From Setoptus koraiensis (lineage: Eukaryota > Arthropoda), in contig CM106585.1 of assembly GCA_048013815.1 (NCBI GenBank), positions 3,968,001-4,032,000 on the forward strand: a DNA stretch of 64,000 bases, written 5' to 3'. Below are positions 25,039 to 37,606 of this stretch, one piece after another (within the stretch, counting starts at the first letter, position 1; each line of letters opens with the position of its first letter). Position numbers and translations under genes: made by a program. The notes under the pieces were generated by a model. That model ran no database searches, was not told the DNA's origin, and was given only the letters and a program-made list of their open reading frames with translations.

Positions 25039-25966
25039 GGCCGGTACTGATAGCGGGGCGCGTTCAATTTTGTCCGACGCAAACGCGCGAGCGTGACTTG
25101 TTTGGCCTCTCGGCATCTGGCTCCGTTGGCAGGGGTGCTACCGACCGGGCAAATCAGCGGCCAATTTCGGCGGGCAATTTGAGCAATTTTTTGTCGCTTG
25201 GCCCGGCAACAGTTTGCAGCGAGTTGAATGGAGAGCGCATCAAATAGTAATTGGATAATCGCTGTTGCTCGCGCTTCGCAAAGCTTGTTTACGCGCGTGG
25301 GCGTACTCAATGAGTCCATTCAATCATTCTTGTTTGCTGGCGAAATGATGATTGAAACGACGCAAGGGCAACTGCCAATTAGGTAACAGACAAACGCACT
25401 CACAGACTAAAACAGTTGTGGGCGCCCCCTGTATTTGGGCGCCTTTATTTTGGGCGCAATTTGTCTGGCCGGGTTAAGGTAAATTGATGATGCATAAATT
25501 ATATTATATCTTGCCTTCATGCGATTTCGTCGGGCGCGCGCATGGCTGGCCGGCCTCTAGTCGGCCTCTAGTCAGCCAGCTATTCAGCTAGCCAACCAGC
25601 CGATAGCGGCAACAACCGCTTGCTCGCCGTCTGAGATGTCGAATGAATAAAAAAGCATCAATCCATCTTATTTGACTTTGATTGCATTCATGGAGTGAGT
25701 GAACAATTTCACTCTCAACGGGCAGCCTCAACGCAACGCTCGCCAGCCACCAAAATGTCAGCGCTGACACATTTGTCATGTTGTAATTTGCATTTTACCT
25801 GATAACTTTACCGTTTTCATTCGCTGCCTCAACAGATTAAATTGGGCCCCGTCTGAATTGTAAATTGTTGTTGTTGTTTGTCTTGAATGATGAATTAATT
25901 ACGTCAGCATATGGATTCGCCGGGGTCGCACGGCGCGCGCAACTAGGCTTCGCGCGGCATTATAGC

Positions 25967-26039
25967 GAGGGTATAAATCAGCGGGCTTATACCCTCACCG
26001 TTGGTATGCACCGTTTATATACCGCCGTATAAGCCCGCT
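25967..26039. repeat. Two overlapping, mutually exclusive inverted repeats
   Basis: GAGGGTATA (25967-25975) can pair with 25988-25996, while AGCGGGCTTATAC (25980-25992) can pair with 26027-26039. The two stems share bases 25988-25992, so only one can form at a time. Confidence 0.8.
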
Positions 26040-26429
26040 CTCATATACCCAGCTATATATAATAATGCTGGCCGCAATGAGGAATAACGCAATCAACTGC
26101 GTGCAACCCCGTCGAGCACGTTACATAACAACAACAACAGCAACAACAAGCCCGGCTTATATGTTGATTACAACAAGTTTGTACGAGTCGTATGATTTCG
26201 ATATGTCGGCCACTGATAATCGGGGTGATGATATTTGGCTGCATCTCGCTCGATGACTGGCGCCATCTCATTTGTATCACGTCCGGGCCAAAAGTTTGCA
26301 AATTGCAGCCGAATGGGGCCAAACAAAAAACGCCATCCCGACAGGTTGGGGCCGGATAAATGCGCGCACTGGCGATGTTTTCAGTTCGCGTTGCAGCGAC
26401 AAATTGTCGAGTGGCATCAAATGAACGGG

Positions 26430-26520
26430 GCCAGAAAAGGGCAGGGTTTTTTGTTGGCCCAATGGAGGGCCAGAGTTTTTTGTTGGCCCAATGAAAGGCC
26501 AGAGTTTTTTTCTTGGAAGA
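26430..26520. repeat. About 29-bp tandem array
   Basis: Nearly three copies of a unit containing GTTTTTTGTTGGCCCAATG followed by AGGGCCAGA. Confidence 0.88.
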
Positions 26521-26608
26521 AAAAAGTGCAACGGAAAACGGATTGCGCCCGTGATTTGTTTGGCGAGACGCGAGGTGCAAATGCCGCCAAGCGGGCAACT
26601 GATCCTCG

Positions 26609-26652
26609 TGGCTCACAAGTTGTGGCTCACAAGTTGTGACTCACAAGTTGTG
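26609..26652. repeat. 14-bp tandem array
   Basis: Three copies of TGGCTCACAAGTTG, the last with one change. Confidence 0.93.
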
Positions 26653-27305
26653 AGGCGCCTGACGTGTCGCTGGCCGAGTCGCCGTTAATTACGGGGCGCC
26701 CGGCAGCAAAAACGGGGCCACAGCGAACGCAAAAAAAAGTTTTGCAACTTGGGCTCCTTTGCTTGCTTACACTCTAATAACACTAATGAAGTGTCTGGCA
26801 ATGAGTTTGCGGTTTCTTGATTGTCGGCGGCGTGCTGTTGCGCGCCACGACACATCTACTAATTAAGGGCTTCGTGGCGACCAGAGCGACAGGGCGACAA
26901 AGCGACCAGTCGACCGCGAGCGCGAGAAATGACAGCAATTTATCCGCGCTCGCATAGATAAATAAAATAAACGGGGCCGCACGAATCAATGAATTGATGA
27001 TGGACTGGCTGGCACGCGGACGCGGACGCCAAACGCATTTGCATAATAATACGCATTTGCAAACATTTGTCGCCGTATGTCCGCCGTTTGTTTGTCGGTG
27101 CGAACGTGGAATGTCGGAGGGGCACTGGCCGGCGAGATGTGCGCTTGCGAGGGGGCCCCAGTTGTCGCTATATTGAGTGTGATTGCAAATGCCGTTTGTT
27201 GGCGCCGTCAGGTGCCGTCAACAACGGACCACCGATGATCAGCATGCGCCGTGTGTCTCATTAGCATTTCATTAGGGCCGCCATGGAGTGTCGTAATTTT
27301 TGTTG

Positions 27306-27360
27306 GCCAGCTCAACTGGGGCCAGCTCAACTGGGGCCAGCTCAACTGGAGCCAGCTCGG
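27306..27360. repeat. 16-bp tandem array
   Basis: About 3.4 copies of GCCAGCTCAACTGGGG. Confidence 0.93.
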
Positions 27361-28727
27361 CAAATGGCCCGAGTGGTCGCCACACAATGGTGGCGACACA
27401 AAGGCTGGCGCGCTTTGCCAGCTTTGGCCGGAGCCCGGATAGGTTGCCCATTGGCTGCACAAGTTGCTCAGATCATCCGATGATGATATTACATAATGAG
27501 CGGTATGATAACGGCATGCTAATAATAAGCAATAACAGTGGCTCAGATTAAGCCGCCGCCGGCAGCCAGCAAACAGCCGCGCAAGCAAAGGGGCCCATCA
27601 GTGAAAATAAGCCGCCCATCGATCAATAATAAACAGTAATGAGAATATTGGCGCAACTTACTATTTTCACAGTTATTATCTCAGCTGGGCGATATTATTA
27701 TCCCGACTCAATATATACTCAATATTATTAGTGGTATTTGTGAGCATAATTGATGGCGACTTTGCCGGGCTTGCGACCAGCCGGGCATCTGGATCTGGCA
27801 AGTATGCAACTATGCACACTTGACTGAAACGTTCCAGATGATCCCGTTATAAATTGATTGTGTGACAATAGTAACGAGCTAATATGGCTAATACCCACGC
27901 TCAATGCCGGCCCAACCCAAAGCGGCTCAAATGTCTATTCATGGGGCCCGTCATTTGATGGTGATCGGCCTCTCGCAGCAGAGCGGCCCCACTGAAATGG
28001 CGGCGCAGCTTATGCCACCATTCGACACCCCAACGGTCTCTCTAGCCTAGAGACCCGACCTAGAGACTCGACCTAGAGACTCGAGGTACCGCACGCACTG
28101 TCCGATAGTCGGGCCGTGAGCGGGGCATCTCTCGTCGCTGCTGTCGGGGCATTTCTCACGGTCACATACTTGCCCAACGACGACACAAATCGCCCATTAT
28201 TGGCCCCAAAATTTATGACAATATCCCGGCAATGGGTATTGGTTCGCTGGTAAGCAGCGGCTGGTTCGGGCCATGCGTGCCATCGGCCCGGCTCTGGCAA
28301 TTATGTGCCAAGATTGCCAACTGCTGAGCCGCTCAGATCAGAATCTGATCATCAGATCGACGCCAGCGCCATTCGGGCAATATGGGTAATGAAGGTGCCG
28401 CCGTGATTATATTGGAGATGTGGCCACGCAATTGCTTCGAACTGTTCCCGCCGAAATGCCGTGTGCCGCACAAGTCGGCCGGGCCCGGCGTTGATTGCGG
28501 CTGCCATCGTTCGCTTTGGGGCCCAATTGCTCGCTCTCATATCACCAGTGGATTGATTCAATACGGCGGCCGGAGTGGGGGCGAAATCTCGATTACAAGC
28601 TTTAACAAATTTTCGTGAAGGCGCGCCCCGCGAATTGTGTGTGAAGTTTGGCATGCACAAACGGTATACACGGCGACCAGTATGCAGATTAGACGAAATG
28701 CCCTTGCGTTGCTTGGGGCGAAAAAGG

Positions 28728-28758
28728 GCATTTTGGCGGGGTGCCCCCGCCAAAATGC
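28728..28758. repeat. Perfect hairpin, 14-bp stem, 3-nt loop
   Basis: GCATTTTGGCGGGG (28728-28741) pairs exactly with 28745-28758. No T-run follows. Confidence 0.9.
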
Positions 28759-31700
28759 CGCCGCCTGACTCGTGGGGCCGGCCGACTCGCGACTCGCGAG
28801 TCTTGTCAGTGGCATCCATCTACTCAGTAGATTCTACTGGCAGATCCGCACATCTAGTTGGGCCCGCCTGCCAGCCAGCGGTTGTTTTGGAAGTGACACG
28901 AACGAGCAATTCAATTGCCGACAATCCGCCGCTGCAACCGCCCAGCGATTTGCCAATCGAACAGTCTGAGCGCTCCGACAATCCGAGCTAGTTGAACAAT
29001 ATCCCAGGATCCGACAATCCGAGGCGCAATTCAAACTAACCCCCGCCCGCCGCCGCCGCCGCCCAAACCTCGTTTCGGGCTCGAGGCCCGCTTTTAAACC
29101 AATTGTCACCGGCAGTGCGCGAAAGTGAACGAAAGTGGCCAGCTAGATCTCGGCTAAGCTCGGCTGGCATCACCTGGTTGCATCATCATCGTCTTAGCAG
29201 TTGGCCTCAATTTGCGCGCCCGACAACAACAGTGACGACGACGGCGACGCCGATGATGACGATATAGAGTTAGAGACAGAGAGATAAGTTTAGCCTCTTG
29301 TACTTATCTTTTTACCGTTCGCTGCAGCTTGGCTGCAGGCTGGCTGCCAAAAAAACAGAGCGAAATGTTTCTGCCGCAAAGAGATAATAATCACGATCAT
29401 GTTTGTGCCACAACTAATGCCCCCTCTAGCCGGCGCATTAGCGATGGCATTCGTGATGGCATTGGGCTGTTGGAGGCACAACACAATTGTCGGGGCCCCC
29501 GCCATTGTAGCCAAAATTGATACCGAACGCTGATCTGGTTGCACGCCGGCCGAATATCGGTGCAGCGGCAGTGTGCGCCGGCTAGAGGCGATATTATTGT
29601 CGAATGGGCCCAGACGCCCAGTGAGTGATATAGTCAGATTAGGATAAGATGGCCAGGTAGTGATGATGATTGTCGCTCGACGCTCGTCGCCCCACGACTG
29701 ACAAGTGCACGGGCCAAATAGACTTAAGTTACTTTGCACTGCAAAGTTTAGAGCGGGCGCTTTTAAATTGCCACGATGTAACTCTAACCGGCAAGCTGTC
29801 TGCCACTTTTGAACTCACGGGCAACCTTTGAGCTTATTTGGGCCCCCGCTCGCTCGCTGTGTGTGCCATTACTGCGCAAAAGAGCGGCCAGGGCCCCACT
29901 TTTGCGGCGCTATTGGGCGCACGGGCACAAGAGGGAGCTGGGGGAGGTTGAGGCGGCGGCGATGCTGATGTGATTGAGTCCTTTTGGCCTTTATCCCCTT
30001 TTTGCCAGCCCGACGTCGGCCCGATATACGCGAGACAGATATACCAGCTCGACGGATATGCGCTCGCGCAATCTATACCAGCTCGATACACACACACACT
30101 GTCGCATATCACAAGCCCAAATGGGGCCCAAAATATAACATGCAGCCAGAGTGGATAAAGTGGGCACCGCTAAATGGTCGTCGTTTATTTTGTTCTTGGG
30201 CAAATCTTGTTCAGCTGCCAAATGTTCTTAGCGGATAAAACAGAGAGATAGCGAGCTTGCTTTATTTGATAATTTAAAACTTGCTATCTATTGCTGTTTT
30301 ATTCGCGGCTCTATTCTGGCTGGTCTGTTGGCTTGGCCCTTCTCGACTGGAGAATCTCGAGCGCTTAGTCCGGCTCTCGATTCGAGAGTCTCGAAGCGCC
30401 CATTGCCAGTGGCAGCAATAACAGTAATCTCCTCACCTTGGTGTACAATCGTTCACTTTGTTCTTTATCTCTGGCGAGCTCTGGTGCGCCTTTATCTCGC
30501 AACTATCTATTCTGCTCTGTCTTGCGACTATCTGTCGGCTGTCGGCTGCCGACTGCCGGCTGCGATGTGATGCGATGGGGCCCAAGGAGTTGTGCATGTC
30601 ACCTAGTGTCTCTATATACTTACTGTGCTGGCAGTGCTGCTGTGAATTTATCGGGCAAGTCGGCCGATTGTCGCCTCTCAGCGACAATCTTGTCAAATCT
30701 AACTAATACACATGCACATGGTGACAAACATTTGACTAGAGAAGAGATTGATTGTCTTTGACACTGGCTTGTCACTGGCTTGTCTCTGCGATTTCTAATA
30801 CATACACTGTACACTTGTCACACTCTCTCTCTCTCTCAACATACTTATATAACCATAGACCAACGAAAAAGCGGGCCCAATTTAACAACAAGACACCAAT
30901 CAATCTTGGCAAGACGTTCGAGAGCTCGCCGGGCTCGTTCACTTGGTGGCCTGCCGACTGGTTACGACTGACTCATCGGATCAGTCAGTCAGTGATCAAT
31001 GATTGCTTGAATTGCAAATTTTGATTAGATAGTGCCCACTGTTGTAAGCCAGTCGTCGGCTCGGCTGGCTAGCTTGACTGGCTAGCAGCCACCAATGGAT
31101 AAAATGAGACCAACTGCCAGCCACTGCAACTGACTTAAGCCCTTAAAGGAGCCTCCGCGCGTTGCACCTCATCTAACCTATTTTGAATAATGTCCCCCCC
31201 AGCCCCCTCATGCACATACTGGCTGGTTGTTGTCGGTTTGTTAATAAGGCTTGCGAGAATCGGGGGCCAGTGGGCCCCAACTGTCGGCTCAACAAAATGT
31301 GCTGCTGTTGTCATTGCATGGGGCGGCCCATTAAATGGAGTGAGAGAGAATCGATGATATGTGACTCTTTGATTCTTGCTCACTCTGTGATTTTTCTCTT
31401 TTATCCATCTTTTATCTGTGCCTGCATTTCTGACACCGCAGACGTGGGCATGGGCGCCAACACCGGCCCATACTGGCAGTGAGCAGTTCAAATAATAGAG
31501 TTGCGAAAATTGTTATTGGATAGATTAACAAGATTGCACATGTAACCGGAGGCACCGGCATCTGTGCCAGATATCTGTGCGAACAGTTGGTTAATGATTA
31601 ACGCTTATCGTGCCGTATATTTATACCGCGCACCCCCCCCAGCGCTAGTCTGGCTAGTTGGGCCGGGCCCCTCCCGAGGCTGAAATGCCATGTTGGCGCT

Positions 31701-31769
31701 GCTCATGGGGCCAGTTGCAGCTAATGAGAAGTGGACTCACTTCCGCTGCTAATCTGCTTCTCGCCATGT

Positions 31770-31838
31770 AGTCGCCGTATACTCGCTATGTAATCGGCAC
31801 AAACTCGGCATGTACTCGGCACAAACTCGGCATGTACC
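31770..31838. repeat. 11/22-bp tandem array
   Basis: Alternating ACTCGGCATGT and ACTCGGCACAA units, about five in all. Confidence 0.85.
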
Positions 31839-32679
31839 TCTACATGGGCGCCCACAGATACATCTGAAGCAGATACTTGGGGGCACCCCAAACAGATTAC
31901 AGTTCAAGGGTCTCGGATAGAAATCAGATAAAAAGGGCAACTGGTCTCAGTCAGGTTGCCCAGCGACCATAGAGTGATCATGGCGAGGGGCCAACTGCTC
32001 TGGATTTTCTTCTTCTAATTGAAAGAGACTGCAGCGCCCCGCAAACTGCCTAAACCGGCGCCTCTTCGGGTGCAGTCGGGCTCGAGTGCGCTGATAAATC
32101 CCGCCCTTTGTTGTCACTGTGATTAGATCTCATCAAGGTGATTTTGTATGATGTTTGGGCGTGTGCGAGGGGCCCCAAAGCACCAGACTGCAAATAAGAC
32201 GCACTTTTTGCCCACTCAAACTGCTTTCTCATTATTTTCTGCCCTGTTTCTGTCCGTGCCACTGCGACTACCTTTACTGTGCGCTCGAGCCACACCGCCA
32301 CTCACATAGCCGGGCTTTTTTGGGGCCAAAGTGACGAAAAGTTCGTGTCAGTTTTATCCGCGAACGCACTAATGATTCATCCGCCGCCACCGTAGGTGCA
32401 TCTCATTACGAACAGTCTGTAGATCGCCTTTGGTGGCCAAAGTTTGGTTGCTGCTTGTCGAGCTGCGAATCACAAGATTCACAGATCACGCGAGGCCAGA
32501 TTTATTCATGCGTGGATGTGAACTGGCCACAACAGTGTGAGCCGATAATGGGCTCTTGTTTTGTGAATATCCATTATTAAATCTGGCCTGGTGATGGTCT
32601 GGTGGCAGCGGTGAGACACATACATTGGTCAGATATATATATATATTATAGTCTATAGACTCTATAGTATAGATAGTAT

Positions 32680-32702
32680 AGTAGAGAGAGAGAGAGAGAG
32701 AG
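32680..32702. repeat. GA microsatellite
   Basis: About 11 uninterrupted GA units next to a short TA run. Confidence 0.93.
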
Positions 32703-33390
32703 GCGAGAATTGGCCGGTTTGTGCTGGTCAACTGGTGGCGCAAGTGCGCAACTATCTATTATGCAGTGGGGCCCCAGCCTAATGGGGTCAATAGTGAGAC
32801 GCATTACAATCATATGGGCCAGCCAACCGAGCGCCTAAATCTAATATAATATATCCGCGTTCATCACCACGTTTGCACTTGCACTGTTCGTCGGGGCCAA
32901 AACCAACAACAACAACATGTTATTATTATTATCATGTTGTTGTTTTTGCCTATAGGCCGCTGCGTCCGCCGGCCAGATCAGGCGTCGGCGTTCGCACGTG
33001 CATAACGGTGGCTGTGAGTTTGCACGCGCACGCTGGCAAGTTATGCAAGATTATCTAGCCGGCGGTGAGGCCAGCGAGCGAGCTAGCCAGCCCAAGAGCG
33101 AGCTAACCAGCCCACGAGCGAGCCAACCAGTCAGCGAGCCAGTGAGCGGCACAAAGGCCACTTTGCGCCTTATTCCGGCACCGAGAGCTTATTAGAGGAG
33201 CCGGCGAGTGCCGCCGCCGCAATGTGTTGCTGGTGGCCGATTTTGTACAAACAGCACAACACTATATAGAAAGACAAGAGAGTTCAAGACGGGCTGGCGG
33301 GCGTGCAATTTTATATAGACACGTCGGCGGGCACATGTAAGAGAAAACCGGCCCGCCATTGGATGGGCCCCATCTGAGCAACCGGGCCCC

Positions 33391-33464
33391 ATTCGAACGA
33401 CTGAGGCCCGGCATTCGAACGACTGGGGTCCGGCATTCGAACGACTGGGGCCCAGCATTCGAAC
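33391..33464. repeat. 22-bp tandem array
   Basis: About 3.4 copies of ATTCGAACGACTGGGGCCC followed by GGC, with single-base variants. Confidence 0.93.
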
Positions 33465-33534
33465 AGTGCGGAGGCCGGTTCAAATGGATATTTGCATTTG
33501 TTTGTTGGCGGGCCGCACTGCTCGGCACGGTTAG

Positions 33535-33594
33535 CTAATACAATCTAATACAGTCCAATACAGTCTAACACAGTCAAATACAGTCTAATACAGT
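33535..33594. repeat. 10-bp tandem array
   Basis: Six copies of CTAATACAGT with scattered changes. Confidence 0.93.
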
Positions 33595-33770
33595 GTTTGA
33601 GTGTCTTGGGTCCGCCGGCGAGCCAGTGGAAGCATGCGGCCCGGCCGGCCCGGCTAATAATAATAACGCTAACATATTTAGCGCGTCGGCCAGATAACAA
33701 TTGTCGTCATGTCGTTAGTTTGCTCAGCCACTTGCCCCTGCAACGGCCAGTGGCCGCGCAAAAATCCTTT

Positions 33771-33842
33771 GTTTGGCCCCACACGGCCCCACACGGCCCC
33801 ACACGGCCGCACATAGGCCAACATGGCTCCGCATAGCCCCAT
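33771..33842. repeat. 10-bp tandem array
   Basis: ACACGGCCCC units, decaying to ACATAGGCC-like copies to the right. Confidence 0.88.
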
Positions 33843-34449
33843 AGCACGTGCTTTGGGGCCCGTCTTTTGTTTGTGGGTGGCGCGCGAATCAGTTTTTTCA
33901 TGCGCTCACAATATCCATATATCACTCCATATATACGAGCATGTATGACCAGCTATACACACAAAGAGCAATCTAGTCACTGTTGGCTGCGTGTTTGGCA
34001 TATATCACGCTGGCCGGCCACTCCAGATTGGCGGTTGCAACAAACATTTGATATTATCGATGCTTGGCGGTGCTTGACGGTGCTCGCGCTAGCGATTATC
34101 CAGCGTTGGCCAGGTAAGGCCGACACTGGCCAGCGGCCAATTATTGTTGTGCATGCGGCCTGGCGGGCACAATTGCCACCGAACAAATAAATCGGATGTT
34201 ACCTTCGGCGGCCCGTGCACGCCGAAGCGCGGCGCTGCGAGGTGTCGGGTGAAGGGGCCCGCCAATTGCTTGTCGGAACTCGTCATGGCGCCTCTAGATG
34301 CAGCAGCAAACGGCGAGACAGACGGTGAGTCGCCTGTCCGTCCAGATTTGTGTCCGCTGTCTGTCAACGGCAGCGTGTTCTGATTTTTGCCCGTCCGCCT
34401 GGCTCGCCGTAATCCAGTCCGGTTGCTGTTATACTGGCCGGCGTTGTTT

Positions 34450-34494
34450 GGGGCTCTCGTTCGGGGCCCTTGTTTGGGGCCCTTGTTTGGGGCC
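34450..34494. repeat. 13-bp tandem array
   Basis: About 3.4 copies of GGGGCCCTTGTTT; the array itself supplies two GGGCCC palindromes. Confidence 0.92.
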
Positions 34495-35228
34495 AATAGC
34501 GGGCGAGCTGGCCAAAAACGGGCTGTCCCGTGGCGGGGCCAAACGGGGGCCCTTTTTGTATTCTTGTTGCGTCACATCAAATAAAATCAAACATACGATG
34601 GAATAAAAGCTCGCACTAGCTGGCACATGTAGCGGCGGCGGCCGCCAAAGGGCGCAGTTGCAGCGCGCGCCATGATTTCACACGATGAAGATGGCTCACT
34701 TCCGTTTGCTAACAAACATCAGTCTGGCTGGCATGGGGGGCCCTTCCGATTGCTCGTGTCTCATCTTGTTGCCGCTGCTTGTTAGTTAGGCAGCAAAACA
34801 CACAAGCTCTCAATGGCATGAGAGCAACAATCACACAAGACAGAATGACAAACAAGTACAAGTATTAACCGTTATTTAGTGACAATCTTGCCAATGGCTG
34901 TCGACACAACAATTTTCAACAAATAACATGTTGTATTACAATAATAAGACTATAATACTTTATTAGGACATTTTTCACTTGTGCTTGCTCCGTTTATTTG
35001 CCCGCTGTCCACTCACCATGACAAACTGAACTGGCGGACATTTCATTTTTGCCACAGCCCGACAACTTGTCGGCGACAGGGCGACCGTCGGCGCCCCAAA
35101 CAACCCCGAACACAATGTCTCACACAGTCTGTCGGTCCGCGGGTACGAGCGTCGCCGGCTGCGAGCGTCGCCGGCCACTAGCTGGGGCCCGAGCTAATCA
35201 AAATTCGAGCCTCCGCAGCGCCCGTAGA

Positions 35229-35281
35229 GGCCTCTGTATGCTGGCCTCTGCATGCTGGCCTCTGTATGCTCGCCTCTATAT
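35229..35281. repeat. 14-bp tandem array
   Basis: Nearly four copies of GGCCTCTGTATGCT. Confidence 0.92.
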
Positions 35282-37583
35282 TTTTGCCGTTAGCCCGAGC
35301 GAGCGGCGGCCAGCGAGCTTGCCAAAACTTTTGTTCAACTTGTTCAACTTGGCTTGTTCGCATGCGAGTGCCGTCTAAACAAATGAGAAACAACATTGTG
35401 CGCGCAGTAATCACGATATGAGCCTGAGAGGGGCAAGCCGCAACGATGACGACCACGACAAAGAGACATTGGCAGCTCAATGGTCCATAATCAATGCCAA
35501 ATATAGAAATGAGATGGCCAGCGATATGAGATGGCGCCCGGCTCGAACGGACAGAGTGGCGAGCGCCGGACAGACAGAGACATGTCGGCCAGCAGCACAT
35601 TGTCATCATTGTCGTTGTTGTTGTTCACCATTAGAGTGGGAACATCCATAAACATTAGATTAGATTATGTAATAATGATCAATGCCGTCTCATTCGTTTC
35701 TCGCTGCTCTCCATCAACTCGGACCGTTGCTCGGCCGACTGTCCGGCTGGCCAGTCGGCGAGTCAGTCCCAGCAACGAGCCAGTCAGCCCGAGCAACGAG
35801 CCAGCTAGCGAAACAAGACGGCCCGCGAAACAAGTGCCAGCCAGTGGACACAAGCGGACGGCATTATCATCCAGCGTTCGCTGATAATGGGACCACTATG
35901 CGAGCGAGCGCGCCCATTTGAGTGGCCCGCTCAGCCAGCTCGGAATGAGCTGTCGTCGGGAAGCGTCGCATGAAAGCCGCTGCCAATTGTGGTGGCCGGA
36001 CAAAGAAGAAGAATGACCACTCATCTGGTCAATAGTCCTGGCCAGATCGCCGACTTCATTTTATTCCGAGTTCGAGCCAGCTCAAGTTTCCTCTGTTCAC
36101 CTTGTGCGCCCCTTCGCCGCGTCCAGATTCGTGCCATCATCACTCTTGCCGCTTGTCGCGGCGAGCCGGCCAGCCAGCCGAGCCAACTAGCGCCACACCG
36201 ACGCCAGCCAGCGGAGCCCGAGCGAAAGCCAGAGAAAGCGAGCGAGAGCCAAAGAAAGCGATAGAAGGCCGCAGAAAGCGATTGCTCAGGCGACGGGGCC
36301 CGCCCAGCACACGCAGGGGGCCCCAAAGTTGATCAAGTGACGCGACTTGGTGAATTAATTTTGTTTTTGTCACCTCTGGTGGCGGGCTGGGCGCGCGAGC
36401 AATTGTGGCCAGCGTAGGCCAAATGGCCCGATTGCGAAGGTGCCCCAGCGGTGGGGCCACGTTGCACCAGCTTCGCAAGCGAGCCATCTCACCGAGATCA
36501 GATTTACACAATTTCTTGCGGGCCTGCACCAACAAACAGTGTCGTGTCAGCAGGTCACCTATGCACCTATGCTGCTGGCTAGGAATGGGGCCGCGTCCGG
36601 GGCTCACAATGTGCCCCAAGTGCCGGAGCGGCCAACAATGAGATTGTATCTTGGTTTGTTAGTTGGGGCGCCAAGTGAAGCGTCAAAATGACAACAAATC
36701 ATAACTGTTGGCCTGTGACTGTGCTGTGTTTCTTGCTTATCAGCAAGCGCATCAACGGCAGCATTCGCGCTGGTAATTATTAGCAAGTGGGCGCCCCACA
36801 AGCTCACTCCTCGAGCTAGTGGCCACTCGTATACATAGCGGCCAAGTCGTGACCATTTGCCTGGCCTGTCTCAGTGGCAAATACCGCCACTGAGAGATAC
36901 AGCCTTTGAATGATGCAACCTACATGAAGTAGCATACATACTTGTGACCATTATATACTCGATGCAATTTTATATAGACACACCAGCGCAGAGATAATGA
37001 TCATTATGATGTGAAGAGAAAATGTTGAATCAATGCAACTTGCCAGCTGCCGAGTGATACCGCTTGCCCCGGCAAGCTGCTTGCGAGGCTAGCCGGAGCT
37101 AGCGGTATCTCACCTCAGCTTACATAACAAATAAAAGACTGGTCGGCGATTGAGGCGACATGCTGTCGAGACGGTGAGATGACGACACACTTGGCCACGG
37201 AGACCATAGAGTCTCTGTGATAGAGACCAGGAAACAAATACACTGAGAGTGGTGGCAATAAGCGATGGGCAGCCACCGGCGAGCTGGCCCGCAAAGCTGA
37301 ATTAATAATGATGGAAAGGCATTAAATTGAATGAAATGAAAACTCGACCCCGTGACCGGAGGCTGCTCACTTTGTCTCGATGGCCGCTCACTTTTTTGCG
37401 ATAAATTTATCCGCAACAGAATGCACTTACATGTATGGCCGATCAGTGCGAACGTTGGGGCCGGATTGGGCGCAATGTTCGCACAGACATGGGGCGCAGA
37501 CACACGACAGACAGATCAAAACAATTTTCCTCGGGCGTATCGGGAAAGTGATGACCGAGATTAGGTGATTTGTGTTTTTGGTT

Positions 37584-37606
37584 AACACACACACACACAC
37601 ACACAC
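37584..37606. repeat. CA microsatellite
   Basis: About 11 uninterrupted CA units inside the proposed intron 1. Confidence 0.93.
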
